64,000 nt of DNA from Trueperaceae bacterium (GTDB lineage Bacteria > Deinococcota > Deinococci > Deinococcales > Trueperaceae), in the NCBI GenBank assembly GCA_036381595.1, contig DASVCN010000014.1, positions 19,801 through 83,800 of the forward strand, in the 5' to 3' direction. Below, piece after piece: positions 50,161 to 64,000 of this stretch (positions are counted from its first letter, which is position 1; each line of letters opens with the position of its first letter). The notes under the pieces were generated by a model. The model did no database searches and was not told the origin of the DNA. It saw nothing but the letters and a program-made list of their open reading frames with translations. A program made the translations under genes and the position numbers.

Positions 50161-50667
50161 TTGAAAGAAGCGCAGAAGGAGTTTCAGAACGGCGATCAGG
50201 TGGTGCTGCCTCCGTATGGGGTCGGTGTGGTATCTGGAACCACCACCAAGACGGTGGCCGGCTCCGACCACCAGTACTACCAGGTCGACTTCCCCAACGG
50301 AACCTCGCGCGCCTATGTGCCGGTAAGTGCCCCCAAGGAAGCCGGTCTTCGTCCGGCCCTTACCGAAAAAGAGGTCCAGAGCGTACTGGAACGCCTTGCG
50401 AACGGCCGCATCAACCTTCCCAAGCAGTGGGCAGCCAGGCACCGCCGGGTGACTGACATCCTCACCAGCGGCGATCCGTATCAGATCGCGACGCTCGCGA
50501 GCGAGCTGCGGCGCTGGGACCTGGAGCGGGGGCTACCCGACCTCGACCGTCAGGCCTACCGGCGCGCGCTGCGTCTGCTGGCCGGCGAGATAAGTGCCGT
50601 CCTGGGGATCACCAGCGACGAAGCCCGGCAGATGATGGACGCCGGGGAGGACGAAGGGCTCAACTAG
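50161..50667 (+). CDS. CarD-family RNA polymerase-binding regulator, copy 2
   Basis: This second CarD-like protein has 168 residues from TTG 50161 (an in-frame GTG lies at 50122). It has the N-terminal Tudor-like domain (FQNGDQVVLPPYGVGVVSG) and a helical C-terminal half with the key Trp at residue 90 (LPKQWAARHR). It diverges from copy 1 in the RNAP-contact loop (QVDFPNGTSRAYVPVSAPKEAG) and carries an acidic tail (DAGEDEGLN). It probably binds RNAP with different strength or promoter preference. A strong terminator follows at 50693. Confidence 0.85.
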   Translation: MKEAQKEFQNGDQVVLPPYGVGVVSGTTTKTVAGSDHQYYQVDFPNGTSRAYVPVSAPKEAGLRPALTEKEVQSVLERLANGRINLPKQWAARHRRVTDILTSGDPYQIATLASELRRWDLERGLPDLDRQAYRRALRLLAGEISAVLGITSDEARQMMDAGEDEGLN

Positions 50668-50692
50668 AGCGCTTCGCCACGAAACGAGATCG

Positions 50693-50720
50693 AAGGCCGG
50701 ACACCGTGTCCGGCCTTTTT
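50693..50720 (+). terminator. Intrinsic terminator of second carD
   Basis: AAGGCCGGAC and GTCCGGCCTT form a 10-bp stem around a 5-nt loop, followed by TTTTT, 26 nt after the carD stop. Confidence 0.92.
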
Positions 50721-50772
50721 GATGGCCGCCGGCAAACGAGCGCCAGCAGTGAAGCGGAGCGGCGGGAGCCGC

Positions 50773-51168
50773 TCAACGGTTCGCCTGAACCGATATGCCG
50801 AGAACCCGCAGGTAGCGCAGCGCGATGGCGTAGGCCGCGTAGTCATCGATCGAGCGGGACGGCCACCAGAGGCCGCGCGGCAGCAGGCGCAGGGGCAGCG
50901 GCGGGCGGTGGTCGAGGAAGTAGAGCTCGCGACCCTCGAGGGTGGTTCCCCGTTCATCGACACGCTCGACCTGCAGATTACGGCGTGCCAGGATCGACTG
51001 GACGGCGTAGCTGCCGGTACCGTCCCCAACGACTATCTTGGCGCCCACCGGGAATTCCAGGGCGTGGATCTCGGCAAGCGGGAGCACCCGGTTCTCGATC
51101 AGCCGACCGTTCCCGTCGACGAGGGCGTAGCCGATGTTCTTGCCGGGGTCGATAGCGGCGACGAGCAC
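50773..51168 (-). CDS. RNase H-fold protein, RuvC/YqgF-like
   Basis: A 131-residue protein that starts with the RuvC/YqgF first strand (LVAAIDPGKNIGYALVDGNG, acidic Asp7) and ends with a helix carrying acidic residues (SIDDYAAYAIALRYLRVLG). Such motifs occur in Holliday resolvase RuvC and in YqgF. It is shorter than RuvC (about 165-170) and lacks clear middle motifs. The start is GTG at 51168. Function is unassigned. It converges with the second carD terminator. Confidence 0.65.
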   Translation of the reverse strand: MLVAAIDPGKNIGYALVDGNGRLIENRVLPLAEIHALEFPVGAKIVVGDGTGSYAVQSILARRNLQVERVDERGTTLEGRELYFLDHRPPLPLRLLPRGLWWPSRSIDDYAAYAIALRYLRVLGISVQANR

Positions 51169-51200
51169 GCTACATCATCGCACGGCACCAGCTCGATCGG

Positions 51201-51872
51201 TCAGTCGAACGGCGAGAAGAACAGCTGGACGCAGGTGAACAGAGGCATGCCCGGTTCGCCGGACGACTCGAGTTGACAGCCGGCACCGAAGAGTTCGGCT
51301 TCGCTGGCGAGGATGTTCCGTCGGTGTCCGGGGGAGAGCATCCAGCTGTCCACGATCGCTTCCGCGATCTCGAGGTAGGAGCGTTTGCCCAACGGCTCAC
51401 CGCCTGGCTCGTCGCTGAATGCGGTCCGGCCATCCTCCTGCCGCAGGTAGACCTGCTCCCCGGACTCGTACCGCAGCACGAGCACCTCTCCGATGTTCTC
51501 TGCCAGGAACCGTATCTCCAGTCCCTGGCGGCGCACCCGGTCGGCGGGCGTTCGGATAGCCGCGGAGTACGGATTGAGGTGGCCGAAGAAGTCCCTTTCG
51601 ACCATGGCTTCGGCGTGTAGACAGGCGGCTTCGTCGAGCTCCGGTAGGTGCTCCAGCGGTTCCAGGCCGTTCTGGGAGCGGCGCTCGTTCGTTTCGAAGA
51701 AGATCGCTGCAGCGAGCAGCGGGTAATCGACGGCCGCCGGATCAACGGGTAGCCGTGGCTCGGAGCCGGTCATGAACTGGGATCGGTTCTCTGCTCGCAG
51801 CGCCCGCGCGGACCCACAGGCCAACGCCAGCGTCACGGCCTGGCAGAAGAGGATCAGCATGGCCACGCGCAT
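51201..51872 (-). CDS. Secreted CAP/SCP-domain protein
   Basis: The 223-residue protein has a signal peptide (RVAMLILFCQAVTLALACGS; a weak lipobox resemblance) and a CAP domain: the N-terminal block NERRSQNGLEPLEHLPELDEAACLHAEAMVERDFFGHLNP with two His, and the later block IVDSWMLSPGHRRNILAS, hallmarks of CAP-superfamily proteins. The role of bacterial CAP proteins is poorly known. The ATG at 51872 lies 7 nt after a TACCGT box. Confidence 0.85.
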   Translation of the reverse strand: MRVAMLILFCQAVTLALACGSARALRAENRSQFMTGSEPRLPVDPAAVDYPLLAAAIFFETNERRSQNGLEPLEHLPELDEAACLHAEAMVERDFFGHLNPYSAAIRTPADRVRRQGLEIRFLAENIGEVLVLRYESGEQVYLRQEDGRTAFSDEPGGEPLGKRSYLEIAEAIVDSWMLSPGHRRNILASEAELFGAGCQLESSGEPGMPLFTCVQLFFSPFD

Positions 51873-51879
51873 ATGGGAG

Positions 51880-51885
51880 ACGGTA
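51880..51885 (-). promoter_or_regulatory. -10 box TACCGT, leaderless-type start of CAP gene
   Basis: TACCGT (minus) ends 7 nt before the ATG at 51872. Confidence 0.45.
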
Positions 51886-52006
51886 GCCGCCGGGGCTGGT
51901 CACGACCACAGGGTCACTCACCGTGCAGTCGGGACGGATCGTTACGGCAAACCGTCGACCTGGTCCAGAAGGGGCTCCGACAGGGTCTGACGCCCACAGA
52001 GAAGAT

Positions 52007-52030
52007 GGGCGGGCCCTTTCGGACCCGCCC
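52007..52030 (-). terminator. Hairpin downstream of rpoC (probable terminator)
   Basis: On the minus strand a 10-bp stem (GGGCGGGTCC pairing with GGGCCCGCCC, one G-T wobble) with a GAAA loop lies 74 nt after the rpoC stop. The following tract is C/T-rich, not a pure T-run. Confidence 0.6.
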
Positions 52031-52103
52031 ACTTCAGTCTGGCTGGCAGTAGTTACTGCCGTTCGGTAGGGGCCGGTGCCGTTCGGCTCCGGCGCCCTGC
52101 GTG

Positions 52104-56687
<4,584 letters not shown>

Positions 56688-56745
56688 CTGTTTCCTTTCA
56701 TCGACTGGGGGCGTCTACCGGTGGCGGAATCGCTGATGCGGACCA

Positions 56746-59700
56746 CTACCAGTGCCGTCCCGACTCGTCGAAGATGGTCACCGGCTTCATGTCGTCGTCG
56801 GTTACCTTCACGTCCAGGCCGAGCGAGTGGAGCTCCTTCACCAGAACCTTGAACGATTCGGGGATGGTGGGCTCGAGCACGTCGTTCCCCTTGACGATCG
56901 CTTCGTAGGCAGCGTTCCTGCCGTCGATGTCGTCCGACTTGATAGTCAGCATCTCCTGCAGGGTGTAGGCGGCGCCGTGCGCCTGGAGCGCCCAGCACTC
57001 CATCTCGCCCAGTCGCTGCCCACCGAACTGCGCCTTGCCACCCAGCGGCTGCTGAGTGATGAGGCTGTAGGGGCCGGTCGAGCGGGCGTGCATCTTGTCC
57101 TCGACCATGTGGTAGAGCTTCATCACGTACATGATCCCGACCACTATGGGTGCGTCGATCGCTTCGCCGGTGCGGCCGTCGAAGAGAACCGCCTTGCCGG
57201 CCCGGGCGAGCGCCCGCTGCGCCTGTTCCTCATCCAGTCCGTCGGGCAGGATGCCGAACTTGGCGGAGCGGCGAAGGACGTCCTGTTCCCGTTTGTCTGG
57301 TCCGTAGCCGAGCTCTCTGCGCTCCTCGATGTCGGCCTTGGCGGACTCCTCGAGCAGGTCCTTGATCTCGTCCTCGCTGGCGCCGTCGAAGACCGGGGTG
57401 ACGAAGGAGACGCCGTGCTTGTAGGCGGCCATCCCCAGGTGGGTTTCGAGGATCTGGCCCAGGTTCATGCGCGAGGGAACCCCCAGCGGGTTGAACACCA
57501 GGTCGACCGGGGTGCCGTCTTCGAGGTAGGGCATGTCTTCGGGCGGGAGGATCTTGGCGACAACCCCCTTGTTCCCGTGGCGGTTGGCAAGCTTGTCGCC
57601 CTCGATGAGGCGCCTCTTCTGCGCTATGTAGACGCGCACCATCTCCTGAACGCCGGGCCGCAGCTCGACGCCGGGATCACCGCGCCGGAAGCGCACGGTG
57701 CGTAGCACCACGCCCCCGTCACCGGGCGGTACACGCAGCGAGGTGTCCTTCACCTCTCTCGCCTTCTCACCGAAGATCGAGCGCAGCAGGCGCTCCTCGG
57801 GCGTGGGGTCCTTCTCGCCCTTGAACGAGGTGTGGCCCACCAGGATGTCGCCCTGCTTGACCTCTGCCCCGATTCGAACCACGCCGTCCTCGTCGAGGTC
57901 GCGCAGCGCCGCCTCGGAGAGTCCGGGGATGTCGCGGGTGATCTTCTCGGGACCGAGCTTGGTGTCGCGGGCTTCCTTCTCGAACTTCTCGATGTGAACG
58001 CTCGTGTACGAGTCGTTGCGCACGAGGTTCTCGGAGAGCACGATAGCGTCCTCGAAGTTGTAGCCGTCGAACGGCATCACCGCGATGAGGATGTTCTTCC
58101 CGAGCGCGAGGCGGCCTACCTGTGAGGCGGGGCCGTCGGCGATGACCTGGCCCGCCTCGACCTGGTCGCCCATGTTCACGACCGGGGTCTGGTCGAGGTT
58201 GGTGTTCTGGTTGGAGCGCTGGAAGCGGACCAGCGGGTAGGTGCGCTCGACACCCTTGTCGCCTTCGATGATGATGCGGGTGGCGTCGACGTAGGTGACG
58301 GTGCCCGCCTCGGTCGCCATCACAACCGTGCCAGAATCTCGGCTTACTCGCTCCTCGACGCCGGTTCCCACGTAGGGGGCCTCGGCCTTGAGCAGCGGTA
58401 CCGCCTGCGACTGCATGTTGGAACCCATCAGGGCTCGGTTGGCGTCGTCGTGCTCGAGGAACGGGATGAGCGAGGTGGGGACCGAGATGATCTGCTTGGG
58501 CGAGACGTCCATGTAGTCGACTTCGGAGGCGTTCACCATCTCGGCGTCGCCTACGGTACGGGCCACCACTCTGTCGTTCACGAAGGCGCCGTTCTCGTCG
58601 AGCACGGTGTTCGCCTGGGCGATGGTGTACTGGTCCTCCTCGTGGGCCGTCATATATACGACCTCGTCGGTGACCTTCCTGTCCGCCACTCTTCGGTACG
58701 GCGCCTCGATGAACCCCAGGTCGTTGACCCGAGAGTAGGAGGCGAGCGAGGTGATGAGGCCTATGTTGGCGCCCTCGGGCGTCTCGATCGGGCAGATGCG
58801 TCCGTAGTGGGTGCGGTGCACATCGCGCACGTCGAAGCCGGCGCGCTCACGGGTTAGGCCGCCGGGGCCCAGCGCGCTGATGCGCCGCTTGTGGCGCAGT
58901 TCGGAGAGAGGGTTGACCTGATCTTTGAACTGCGACAGCTGGCTGCGGCCGAAGAACTCCCGCAGCGCCGCCACTATGGGGCGGTTGTTGACGAGCTTCT
59001 GCGGAGTGGCCGCGTCGGGGTTGCCCAGGAGCATCCTTTCACGGACGCCCCGAGCCATCCGGCCCAGGCCAACGCGGATCTGGTCGGCAACCAGTTCACC
59101 AACGGTACGGATACGGCGGTTGCCCAGGTGGTCGATGTCGTCTTCGAGGTAGCCTTCCACGCCGGCCTGCAGATTGACGAGGTACTGGATGGTGGCGACC
59201 AGGCCGTAGTCGACGAACTGGCCATCCACGAAGCCGAGGAGGGTGCTGGCCTCGTAGTCGAGTCCCAGCTTGGAGTTCATCTTGAACCGGCCGGCGTCAC
59301 CGAGGTCGTAACGGCGAGGATCGGCGAGGAGACTGAACAGATAGGACGTGGCCTTGTCGACCTTGGGCGGGTCACCGGGACGCAGCACCGTGAACAGACG
59401 AAGAAGAGCTTCGTCCGCGGTGACCCCGGACGCCTCCTCGTTCTCGAGAGTGGGCTCGATCAGCGACTCGTTCCCCTTGAAGAGTTCACGGATCTGCTCG
59501 TCGCCGTAGCCGAGCACGCGCAGCAGCAGGGTGAAGGGGAACTTCCGCTTGTTCACCTTCATCCACAGAACGCCGCTGCTGTCGAACTCCAGTTCGATCC
59601 AGGGGCCGCGCTTGGGCATGGGGATGACGCTGGCGGTGATGCTCTTGCCGCTGGTACGCAGGCCGCTGGTGAAGTAGACACCCGGCGAGCGGTGGATCTG

Positions 59701-60126
59701 GGAAACGATGACCCGGTCGGCGCCGTTGATTACGAACGAGCCGTCCTCGGTCATGAGCGGCAGGTCGCCCAGGAAGACCTGGTCCTCCTTGATGAGGCCG
59801 GTGTCCTTGTGGACCAGTTGCAGCTTCGCGAAGAGGCCGGCGTGATAGCTGAGGTCCTTCTCGCGGCACTCCTCGGGGGAGTACTCCGGGTCCTCCAGCG
59901 TGTATTCGAGGAAGTCGAGCACCAGGCCCGTCTGCCGACCGCGTTCGGTCTCGTCTATCGGGAAGACTTCGCGGAACGCTGCCTGCAGGCCGCTGTCCTC
60001 CCGCTCGCTCGCGGGCACTCCCCGTTGCAAGAACTTCTGATATGACTTAATCTGGATATTGGTCAGATTCGGCAGCTCGATGACTTCCTTGATGCTGCCG
60101 AACGACTTGATATCGCGCATCTTCAC
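56746..60126 (-). CDS. rpoB: RNA polymerase beta subunit
   Basis: The 1126-residue beta subunit. The rifampicin-pocket region ([41 protein letters not shown]) is intact, and the C-terminal clamp ([38 protein letters not shown]) is typical. It lacks the large E. coli insertions, similar to Thermus and Deinococcus. It starts at ATG 60126 after GGGGTGAAG. The stop is 58 nt before rpoC. Confidence 0.98.
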   Translation of the reverse strand: MKMRDIKSFGSIKEVIELPNLTNIQIKSYQKFLQRGVPASEREDSGLQAAFREVFPIDETERGRQTGLVLDFLEYTLEDPEYSPEECREKDLSYHAGLFAKLQLVHKDTGLIKEDQVFLGDLPLMTEDGSFVINGADRVIVSQIHRSPGVYFTSGLRTSGKSITASVIPMPKRGPWIELEFDSSGVLWMKVNKRKFPFTLLLRVLGYGDEQIRELFKGNESLIEPTLENEEASGVTADEALLRLFTVLRPGDPPKVDKATSYLFSLLADPRRYDLGDAGRFKMNSKLGLDYEASTLLGFVDGQFVDYGLVATIQYLVNLQAGVEGYLEDDIDHLGNRRIRTVGELVADQIRVGLGRMARGVRERMLLGNPDAATPQKLVNNRPIVAALREFFGRSQLSQFKDQVNPLSELRHKRRISALGPGGLTRERAGFDVRDVHRTHYGRICPIETPEGANIGLITSLASYSRVNDLGFIEAPYRRVADRKVTDEVVYMTAHEEDQYTIAQANTVLDENGAFVNDRVVARTVGDAEMVNASEVDYMDVSPKQIISVPTSLIPFLEHDDANRALMGSNMQSQAVPLLKAEAPYVGTGVEERVSRDSGTVVMATEAGTVTYVDATRIIIEGDKGVERTYPLVRFQRSNQNTNLDQTPVVNMGDQVEAGQVIADGPASQVGRLALGKNILIAVMPFDGYNFEDAIVLSENLVRNDSYTSVHIEKFEKEARDTKLGPEKITRDIPGLSEAALRDLDEDGVVRIGAEVKQGDILVGHTSFKGEKDPTPEERLLRSIFGEKAREVKDTSLRVPPGDGGVVLRTVRFRRGDPGVELRPGVQEMVRVYIAQKRRLIEGDKLANRHGNKGVVAKILPPEDMPYLEDGTPVDLVFNPLGVPSRMNLGQILETHLGMAAYKHGVSFVTPVFDGASEDEIKDLLEESAKADIEERRELGYGPDKREQDVLRRSAKFGILPDGLDEEQAQRALARAGKAVLFDGRTGEAIDAPIVVGIMYVMKLYHMVEDKMHARSTGPYSLITQQPLGGKAQFGGQRLGEMECWALQAHGAAYTLQEMLTIKSDDIDGRNAAYEAIVKGNDVLEPTIPESFKVLVKELHSLGLDVKVTDDDMKPVTIFDESGRHW

Positions 60127-60266
60127 CCCTTTGCTCGCGAGTGCTCTGCTTCCGCCGATTGGCTTTCCTTCTGCGGATGACGTGACGGAAACCTACTGAT
60201 GCTCGGATACGCCGGGGATCACCCGGGCGACGTGGCTGATCGATCTGTCTGCCCTGTTCGTCACAA

Positions 60267-60339
60267 TGTCCAAAGGACAACCCTAACTCAAGATATGTGT
60301 GGATGGAGTAGGCCTGGCGACAGCCATCCTACTCCGTCC
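60267..60339 (-). other. Two hairpins between rplL and rpoB
   Basis: GGATGGAGTAGG (60301-60312) pairs with CCTACTCCGTCC (60328-60339), one mismatch; a second small hairpin lies at 60267-60279 (TGTCC-AAA-GGACA). The 241-nt gap is the likely site of rplL-rpoB attenuation or RNA processing, as known in E. coli. Confidence 0.6.
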
Positions 60340-60367
60340 ACTGGTTCGCATCCGGCGCGGCGTGCGT

Positions 60368-60754
60368 TTACTGGACTTCTACGGTTGCGCCCGCGGCTTC
60401 GAGCTTCTGCTTGATGTCGTCGGCCTCCTCCTTGGAGACGTCCTCCTTGACGACACCGCCCGACTCCACGAGGTCCTTCGCTTCCTTGAGGCCGAGACTG
60501 GTGATCGCGCGAACTTCCTTGATCACCTGGAGCTTCTTGTCACCGGCGCTCTTGATGCTCACGGTGAACTCGGTCTTCTCCTCGGCGGCGGCGGCTTCGC
60601 CTCCGGCCGCGGGGGCAGCAGCCATCATGCCGGCAGGCATGGCGGCAGCGGCTTCGACGCCCCACTTCTCCTTCAGTGCCTCTACCAGGTCGACGAGCTC
60701 GAGCACGTTGAGCCCGGACAGTTGTTCGACCATCTTGTCCTTATCGAATGCCAT
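60368..60754 (-). CDS. rplL: 50S ribosomal protein L7/L12
   Basis: This 128-residue stalk protein recruits translation factors. The N-terminal dimerisation helix ([24 protein letters not shown]), an Ala-rich hinge and the C-terminal domain ([36 protein letters not shown]) are all normal. Its ATG shares one base with the rplJ stop (TGATG), indicating translational coupling, and follows AGGAGGA. Confidence 0.98.
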   Translation of the reverse strand: MAFDKDKMVEQLSGLNVLELVDLVEALKEKWGVEAAAAMPAGMMAAAPAAGGEAAAAEEKTEFTVSIKSAGDKKLQVIKEVRAITSLGLKEAKDLVESGGVVKEDVSKEEADDIKQKLEAAGATVEVQ

Positions 60755-61284
60755 CAGCCTTCCTCCTTCAACTTCTCTGAATAGTTGGTCATGACGGATA
60801 CCAGGTTCCGCTCCGGGGCTTCGAGTACGCCCACGAGCTGCTGCAGCGGCGCCTGCATGACGCCGAGCAGTTCGCTCAGCAACTGCTGCCTGGACGGCAG
60901 CTTGGCGATCCTCGCCAACGCCTCGGGACCCACCTGACCGCCTTGCAGCAGTCCGCCTTTGGCGGCGGGGAGCTCCTTGGCATGGCCCTTGGCGAAATCG
61001 GTGAGCGCCTTCGCCGGCGCTACCGGATCCTCGCCCACCAGGACGAGCGCGGTCGGTCCCTTGAGGGCGTCGCCGAACCCTTCCAGGCCCTGCTCCTTGA
61101 GCACGACCTCGATGAGGGTGTTCTTGGCAACGAGGATCCGACCGCCGGCCTCCCTTACCCCTTTGCGCAGCGTGTTCAGTTCGCCTGCGCTGAGGCCCTG
61201 GTAGTCCACCAAGAAGAACGTCTTGGCGTCCGCGAGCAGGTCGCGGAGCGCGGCTACCGACGCTTCATTTCTCGGGTTGGCCAT
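60754..61284 (-). CDS. rplJ: 50S ribosomal protein L10
   Basis: The 176-residue stalk base protein that holds the L7/L12 dimers. The N-terminal rRNA-binding domain ([35 protein letters not shown]) and a C-terminal helix for L7/L12 are seen. L10 with L12 normally represses its own mRNA by binding the leader upstream; that leader is visible at 61285-61474. It starts at ATG 61284. Confidence 0.97.
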   Translation of the reverse strand: MANPRNEASVAALRDLLADAKTFFLVDYQGLSAGELNTLRKGVREAGGRILVAKNTLIEVVLKEQGLEGFGDALKGPTALVLVGEDPVAPAKALTDFAKGHAKELPAAKGGLLQGGQVGPEALARIAKLPSRQQLLSELLGVMQAPLQQLVGVLEAPERNLVSVMTNYSEKLKEEG

Positions 61285-61356
61285 CTCTACCTTTCGTTTC
61301 CAGCAACTTCGTTCCGCGTTCTCGTCTCGATGACGAGTCGGAACAACCGCGAAGCG

Positions 61357-61402
61357 TACGCCTCGGCAGGATCTTTAAGCCTGGCAGGCCCCTGCTGTCT
61401 CC
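61357..61402 (-). ncRNA. Ribosomal protein L10 leader (core)
   Basis: On the transcript the segment reads GGAGACAGCAGG, then CTTAAAGATCCTGCCGAGG, the conserved core of the L10 leader in bacteria, with the CAGCAGG/CCTGCCG pairing intact. It lies in the 190-nt gap between rplA and rplJ and probably mediates L10-L12 autoregulation. A further hairpin (AGGGTG-CTC-CACCCT, 61425-61439) lies just upstream on the transcript. Confidence 0.8.
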
Positions 61403-61474
61403 AACGCCAAAAGGTGCAGCACAAAGGGTGGAGCACCCTACGCTACGCACCGGGATGCCTGGGGAATGGGCCAA

Positions 61475-62150
61475 TCAGATACTCACCCTCACGCTGGGGC
61501 CCATGGTGGAGGTGAGGTAGAGGGTCTTGAGAAAGATGCCCTTGGCGGCGTCCGGGCGGGCCGCTTCGAGCGCGGTCTTGAGCGCCGCGAGGTTCTCGGC
61601 CAGCTTGTCGGGATCGAACGAAGCCTTGCCGATGGGCGCATGCACCACACCGGTCTTGTCGCTCCGGAACTCGATCTGGCCGCCCTTCAGAGCGGTGACT
61701 ATTCGGGCTATGTCAGGGCCCACGGTACCCGACTTCGGGTTGGGCAGAAGACCCCGGGGGCCAAGGACCCGGCCCAGCTTGGAGCCGACGGCAGCCATCA
61801 TGTCGGGCGTAGCGGCGACGGCATCGAAATCCATCCAGCCACCGGCAACCTTGGCGATCAGATCGTCGCCACCGACGTAATCGGCGCCCGCGTCCTGAGC
61901 GGCCCGAGCGTTGTCGCCCTGGGCGAAAGCAAGCACCCTCACCGTACGGCCCGTGCCGTGCGGTAGCGATACGGTGCCACGCACGTTCTGATCGCTCTTG
62001 CGCGGGTCGACTCCAAGGCGGAAGTGCGCCTCGACGGTCTCATCGAACTTGGCCGTGGCCAACTGCCTCACGAGCTCCGCTGCCTCCTGCGCGCTGTACA
62101 GCTTGTCTCGGTCGACCTTGCCGGTGAGCTCGCGGTAGCGCTTTCCGTGC

Positions 62151-62158
<8 letters not shown>
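61475..62158 (-). CDS. rplA: 50S ribosomal protein L1
   Basis: The 227-residue L1 protein binds the 23S stalk region near the E site. The sequences [39 protein letters not shown] and [15 protein letters not shown] are diagnostic. It starts with GTG 62158, overlapping rplK by 8 nt, so the two are translated together. A gap of 190 nt to rplJ holds the L10 leader. Confidence 0.98.
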
Positions 62159-62591
<433 letters not shown>

Positions 62592-62644
62592 CTTTCCTCC
62601 TGTAGCTCCCCCGCGGCTTGGCCGGCCGTGGGGTACGAACGCTG

Positions 62645-62692
62645 TGTCGGCCTGGTGGCCGAACCAGAACTATGTCGGCCAGCCGGCCGACA
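62645..62692 (-). repeat. Tandem near-identical hairpins between nusG and rplK
   Basis: TGTCGGCC-tggt-GGCCGAAC (62645-62664) and TGTCGGCC-agcc-GGCCGACA (62673-62692) are two hairpins sharing the same arm, in the 109-nt nusG-rplK gap. The second is a perfect 8-bp stem. No T-run follows. Confidence 0.7.
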
Positions 62693-62700
62693 CTGCGGTA

Positions 62701-63258
62701 CTAGGTCTTCACGACCTGCGAGTAGTCGAGTTCGACCGGAGTTTCACGCCCGAAGATGGACACGAGTACCTTCACCTTGCCGCGCTCCGGGTTGGTCTCG
62801 GAGACCACCCCGCTGAAATCGGCGAACGGGCCCGAGGTCACCTGCACCATGTCGCCGACACTGAAGGTGATCTTCACCTTCGGCGCCTCGCGAGCCCCGG
62901 TGATTCCGAGGGTGCCGAGCATGCGCATCTCCTCGTCGCGGGAGAGGGGTACCGCACGAGTGGCCGTGCCCACGAAGCCGGTGACGCCGGGGGTGTAACG
63001 CACGACCTCCCAGGCTTCGTTCGGCTCGTCGGGATTATCGCCCAGATCCATCTGCACGAAGATGTACCCCGGGAAGATCTTCCGCTTCACGACCTCTTTC
63101 TTGTTGCCGCGGCCGTGTTCCACGGTCTCCTCCGTTGGCACCACTACCTGATAGATGCGATCGGCGATCCCCAGAGAGCGAGCGCGGTTCTGGATGTTCT
63201 CCTTCACCTTCTCCTCGTGCCCGACATAGGTATGGATCGCATACCACTCGATGCTCAT
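62701..63258 (-). CDS. nusG: Transcription elongation/termination factor NusG
   Basis: The 185-residue factor binds the RNAP clamp and links transcription to translation or Rho. The NGN domain starts [22 protein letters not shown] and contains [13 protein letters not shown]; the KOW domain starts [21 protein letters not shown]. The ATG at 63258 follows GAGGGAGAAG. The neighbour secE is the usual one. Confidence 0.97.
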   Translation of the reverse strand: MSIEWYAIHTYVGHEEKVKENIQNRARSLGIADRIYQVVVPTEETVEHGRGNKKEVVKRKIFPGYIFVQMDLGDNPDEPNEAWEVVRYTPGVTGFVGTATRAVPLSRDEEMRMLGTLGITGAREAPKVKITFSVGDMVQVTSGPFADFSGVVSETNPERGKVKVLVSIFGRETPVELDYSQVVKT

Positions 63259-63325
63259 TCTTCTTCTCCCTCGACCCGCCGCCTGCGACGCCGCGCCAAC
63301 TGCTGCCGGTGCGAACCCGGCACGA

Positions 63326-63505
63326 TCAGGTGATCAGCTGGATGAGCGAGCCCAGCGTGGTGTCGGCGATGAGCAGGAACAGCGCTGTGAGCACCACGAA
63401 TACCAGGGTTGCCTGGGTCGACTGGACGACCTCGTTCCGGGTCGGCCAGGTGACCCTGCCGAGTTCTGCCCGCGAGTTCCTGAGGTATTGCAGGACGCGG
63501 TTCAC
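63326..63505 (-). CDS. secE: Preprotein translocase subunit SecE
   Basis: A 59-residue single-pass membrane protein, readable from GTG 63505 to TGA 63326. It begins [20 protein letters not shown], has the SecE motif [16 protein letters not shown] and ends in one transmembrane helix (about 32-54). SecE braces SecY in the protein-export channel. It starts 1 nt after the rpmG stop and its neighbours are the usual rpmG and nusG. Confidence 0.95.
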   Translation of the reverse strand: MNRVLQYLRNSRAELGRVTWPTRNEVVQSTQATLVFVVLTALFLLIADTTLGSLIQLIT

Positions 63506-63506
63506 G

Positions 63507-63671
63507 TCAGACCTTTACTTCGCGGTGTACCGTGTGCTTGCGGTCCCAGGGGCAGTACTTGCGCATCTGCAGCTTCTCCTGAGTGTTCCGGCGGTTCTTG
63601 TGAGTAGTGTAGTTGCGCCGTTTGCACTCGGTGCACTCGAGCTGCAGCTTGATGCGGACATCGCTTGCCAT
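63507..63671 (-). CDS. rpmG: 50S ribosomal protein L33
   Basis: This 54-residue protein has two CxxC-type pairs: CTEC near the middle, but only a single Cys in the later [11 protein letters not shown], so the zinc knuckle appears incomplete. The ATG at 63671 is preferred over an in-frame extension to 63701 because it begins the family core [20 protein letters not shown] and follows GGGAGACG. It lies between tuf and secE, the conserved order. Confidence 0.95.
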   Translation of the reverse strand: MASDVRIKLQLECTECKRRNYTTHKNRRNTQEKLQMRKYCPWDRKHTVHREVKV

Positions 63672-63846
63672 GGTCGTCTCCCAATCGAAATAGGGTAGCA
63701 CCCTTCAGGTGCTGGGGGTGTCGCCCGAAGTAGCGCGCTCCCTCGTCCTCGTCGTGAGGTTCGCCTGGACGGCGAGGAGCGGAGCCACTACCTGGCGAAT
63801 CGAGCGGCCTCGTCGCGGCAGACACGCGCCGAAACCGCTCTCGTCG

Positions 63847-64000
63847 TTACTTGGTCACTGCCGTGACGACGCCCGCACCAACGGTACGACCACCCTCACG
63901 GATCGCGAACCGGAGACCCTCCTCCATCGCGATCGGCTTGATCAACTCAACCCCAAGCTCAACATTATCCCCCGGCATAACCATCTCCACCCCACCAGGC
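63847..64000 (-). CDS. tuf: Elongation factor Tu (C-terminal end only)
   Basis: The final 50 codons are visible, ending [37 protein letters not shown], the EF-Tu C-terminus. The rest lies beyond the window. EF-Tu delivers aminoacyl-tRNA to the ribosome. The 175-nt gap to rpmG holds a small hairpin (AGCACC-CTTCA-GGTGCT near 63697-63713) and no tRNA that I can recognise. Confidence 0.97.
   Translation of the reverse strand, partial: PGGVEMVMPGDNVELGVELIKPIAMEEGLRFAIREGGRTVGAGVVTAVTK

Noticed and set aside
63702..63846. Possible tRNA between tuf and rpmG
   Set aside because: No cloverleaf or T-loop consensus was found in either strand; only a short hairpin is present.

Overview
The window reads as about 64 kb of chromosomal backbone from a GC-rich bacterium with an outer membrane. 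The best guess is Deinococcota, perhaps near Truepera; this is inferred from protein content without a search. Supporting signs are RpoC (1527 aa) and RpoB (1126 aa), which match the long Thermus-type subunit lengths, two CarD-type RNA polymerase factors, a 202-aa Crp-family regulator of SdrP-like size, a BamA/Omp85 protein together with DivIVA, SufS-SufU, and many genes whose start codon lies 5-10 nt after a TAnnnT -10 box (leaderless arrangement). I saw no insertion sequence, prophage, CRISPR array, rRNA or tRNA.

Layout. 1-2.1 kb: 3' part of ruvB and a DUF4388/degenerate-receiver protein. 2.1-9.1 kb: two successive carbohydrate-type ABC import operons (binding protein, two permeases, no ATPase) with matching promoters, leader dyads and binding-protein/permease hairpins. 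9.1-17.2 kb: aacS, an ABC exporter, an OsmC-family gene, uvrB and an unrecognised secreted/membrane protein. 17.3-21.4 kb: carD, rsmA, a PfkB-family kinase, an S41-family protein and a metallo-beta-lactamase-fold hydrolase. 21.4-26.5 kb: sigA, thrC, ychF and a Crp-family regulator. 26.5-31.2 kb: bamA diverging from a pnp-yggS-divIVA operon. 31.2-35.8 kb: a methyltransferase and sufS-sufU, diverging from recF-DUF721. 35.8-41 kb: gpmI, a phosphodiesterase-like protein, and groES-groEL under a perfect CIRCE element. 41-47.5 kb: FUN14-family protein, then psuG, a PEGA-containing RodZ-like protein, a MacB-like permease, a DUF2207 protein, a LolD-like ATPase and a DUF423 protein. 47.5-52 kb: GH1 glycosidase, EamA transporter, second CarD paralogue with terminator, RuvC/YqgF-like protein and a CAP-domain protein. 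52.1-64 kb, minus strand: the conserved block tuf-rpmG-secE-nusG-rplK-rplA-rplJ-rplL-rpoB-rpoC with an L10 leader and other intergenic hairpins.

How it fits together. Sugar import (two operons) and a GH1 glycosidase suggest oligosaccharide use, with an ATPase supplied from elsewhere. Transcription machinery is prominent: core RNAP subunits, NusG, primary sigma and two CarD proteins. Regulation visible in the DNA includes CIRCE, a Fur-family-like 7-1-7 box over the sufS promoter, an L10 leader and leaderless promoters. No clear, novel multi-gene system is evident. The most unusual items are the twin leader architecture of the ABC operons, the CarD duplication with an upstream leaderless mini-ORF, the RodZ-PEGA fusion, the zinc-motif DUF721 protein and the ABC exporter genes split by a DUF2207 gene.
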